64,000 nt of DNA from UBA11986 sp963734955 (lineage in GTDB: Bacteria; Bacteroidota; Ignavibacteria; UBA10030; UBA6906): contig CAVTJO010000006.1 of the NCBI GenBank assembly GCA_963734955.1, positions 1-64,000 on the forward strand, written 5' to 3'. Positions 63,170-64,000 of this stretch are shown piece by piece. The translations under genes and the position numbers were made by a program. Position 1 is the first letter of the stretch, and each line of letters starts with the position of its first letter. The notes below the pieces were generated by a model, which saw only the letters and a program-made list of their open reading frames with translations, did no database searches and had not been told where the DNA came from.

Positions 63170-63197
63170 TTGTTTCTTCCCTCAATTTTCTTATCTT
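63170..63197 (+). promoter_or_regulatory. Putative promoter of the MFS gene
   Basis: TTGTTT (63170-63175) and TATCTT (63192-63197) are separated by 16 bases; the start codon is at 63272. Confidence 0.4.
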
Positions 63198-63271
63198 TTC
63201 ACAGCTTTTTCGTTTGAGCTTCAGCCCGGTTGCACGCCACATTGTTTCTCATATTCCGGAGAAGGATCCGA

Positions 63272-64000
63272 ATGGACACGACGAACACTGTTGATACGCA
63301 CTGGTTTCATCCCGCCAAACGCGCCTATCGCTACACCATACTCTTCTTCGTGGCAATCCTCACCTTCGGCAGCTACTTTGCGTATGACAGCGTTGGCGCC
63401 ATTGCTCCGACGCTCATCGAGAAGCTTGGACTCGACCGCGAAGCAATCGGCCAGATGTACACATTGTACAGTGTTGCTGCGATCCTCTCTGTGTTCATCG
63501 GTGGACTTCTTATCGACAAGGTCGGCACACGCCGGGCGAGTTTGCTGTTCTCCGGTCTGGTGACACTCGGGGCGGCGATTGTGGCGTTTGCTCCCAATGT
63601 CTGGGTCCTCTACTTCGGACGTTTCATCTTCGGTTGGGGGTCCGAATCTCTTGTTGTGGCACAAAGCGCAATCTTCTCACGATGGTTCAAGGGGAAGGAA
63701 CTCGCGTTCGCATTTGGCGTCGGACTGACGTTGAGCCGGCTGGGTACACTCTTCAGCTTCAATACGGAAGCACTTGATCGCGGAATACTTCGGAAACTAC
63801 AGCTACGCATTGTGGGCTGCAGTGATTTTCTGCATCGTGTCGTTGCTTGCGAATTTCGTGTACATCGCTATGGATCGCAAAGGAGAAAAGGCTCTCAGGC
63901 TCACTGAGGAAGGCGGCGGCGACAAGATTGTGTTTGCCGATATCAAGAAGTTCAACAACTCGTACTGGTACGTCACGCTGCTTTGCCTGACATTCTACTC
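63272..64000 (+). CDS. MFS transporter, 3'-partial, one frameshift
   Basis: The ATG at 63272 (AAGGA upstream) starts MDTTNTVDTHWFHPAKRAYRY and leads into helices typical of the major facilitator superfamily: ILFFVAILTFGSYFAYDSVGA, LYSVAAILSVFIGGLLIDKVGTRRAS (motif A), LYFGRFIFGWGSESLVVAQSAIFSRWF. Near 63775 a base error changes frame; the correct one reads IAEYFGNYSYALWAAVIFCIVSLLANFVYIAMDRKGEK and is open to the window end. About half of the transporter is present. The substrate is unknown. Confidence 0.85.

Overview
The window looks like a chromosomal contig of a Gram-negative bacterium of the Bacteroidota/Chlorobiota/Ignavibacteriota (FCB) group, most likely an uncultivated lineage. Four things point there: a short primary sigma factor without region 1.1, a DUF5683 membrane protein just after parAB and ridA, an OmpA protein with thrombospondin type-3 repeats, and several promoters of the form TTG-N20-TAnnTTTG or TTGnnn-17-TATATT. 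The lineage is inferred from these features, not from any database search.

Layout. 1-10.4 kb is an exopolysaccharide/O-antigen cluster: several glycosyltransferases, a DUF268 protein, a WcaJ-type priming transferase, a DegT sugar aminotransferase, a DPM1-like transferase and a GT2 fused to a decayed priming transferase. 10.4-19.6 kb is mostly housekeeping (accA, a thioesterase, a Trm112-like protein, nadC, a flippase, DUF1385, prfA, tadA, wecB, an ACT protein and four tRNA genes). 19.8-29.4 kb holds ompA, an O-antigen ligase with TPRs, purC-psd-pssA-purS-purQ, tatA, sucD, ndk and a Nudix gene. 29.5-37.6 kb holds a GAF/degenerate-GGDEF protein, deoB, an AbrB/PIN pair, two EutN/CcmL shell-vertex proteins, rpoD, an NlpC/P60 lipoprotein, def and fmt.

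37.7-51.7 kb is a phosphate-starvation island: phoB-phoR, a small zinc-ribbon gene, a glycosidase-like gene, a 34-codon membrane peptide with a glycosyltransferase and a metallophosphoesterase, then a porin, pstSCAB and two phoU genes. I found three upstream regions with 6-bp (A/T/G)TAACA-type half-sites repeated every 11 bp that end 9 bp before a -10-like hexamer. They read as PhoB operators and define a putative Pho regulon, probably including membrane-lipid remodelling. This is the most interesting signal in the window.

51.8-64 kb holds a CopD-like membrane protein, a 127-bp nested palindrome, parAB-ridA-DUF5683-spmAB, a proline dehydrogenase, an OPT transporter, a PqqD-like protein, a REP-associated transposase (RAYT), pepD, a REP-like palindrome and the start of an MFS transporter.

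Sequence quality. At least twenty single-base frame breaks interrupt otherwise full-length genes, including rpoD, nadC, phoB and deoB. Several sit in homopolymers and they are densest in the first 2.3 kb. I interpret them as consensus errors and give each such gene as one CDS across the break.
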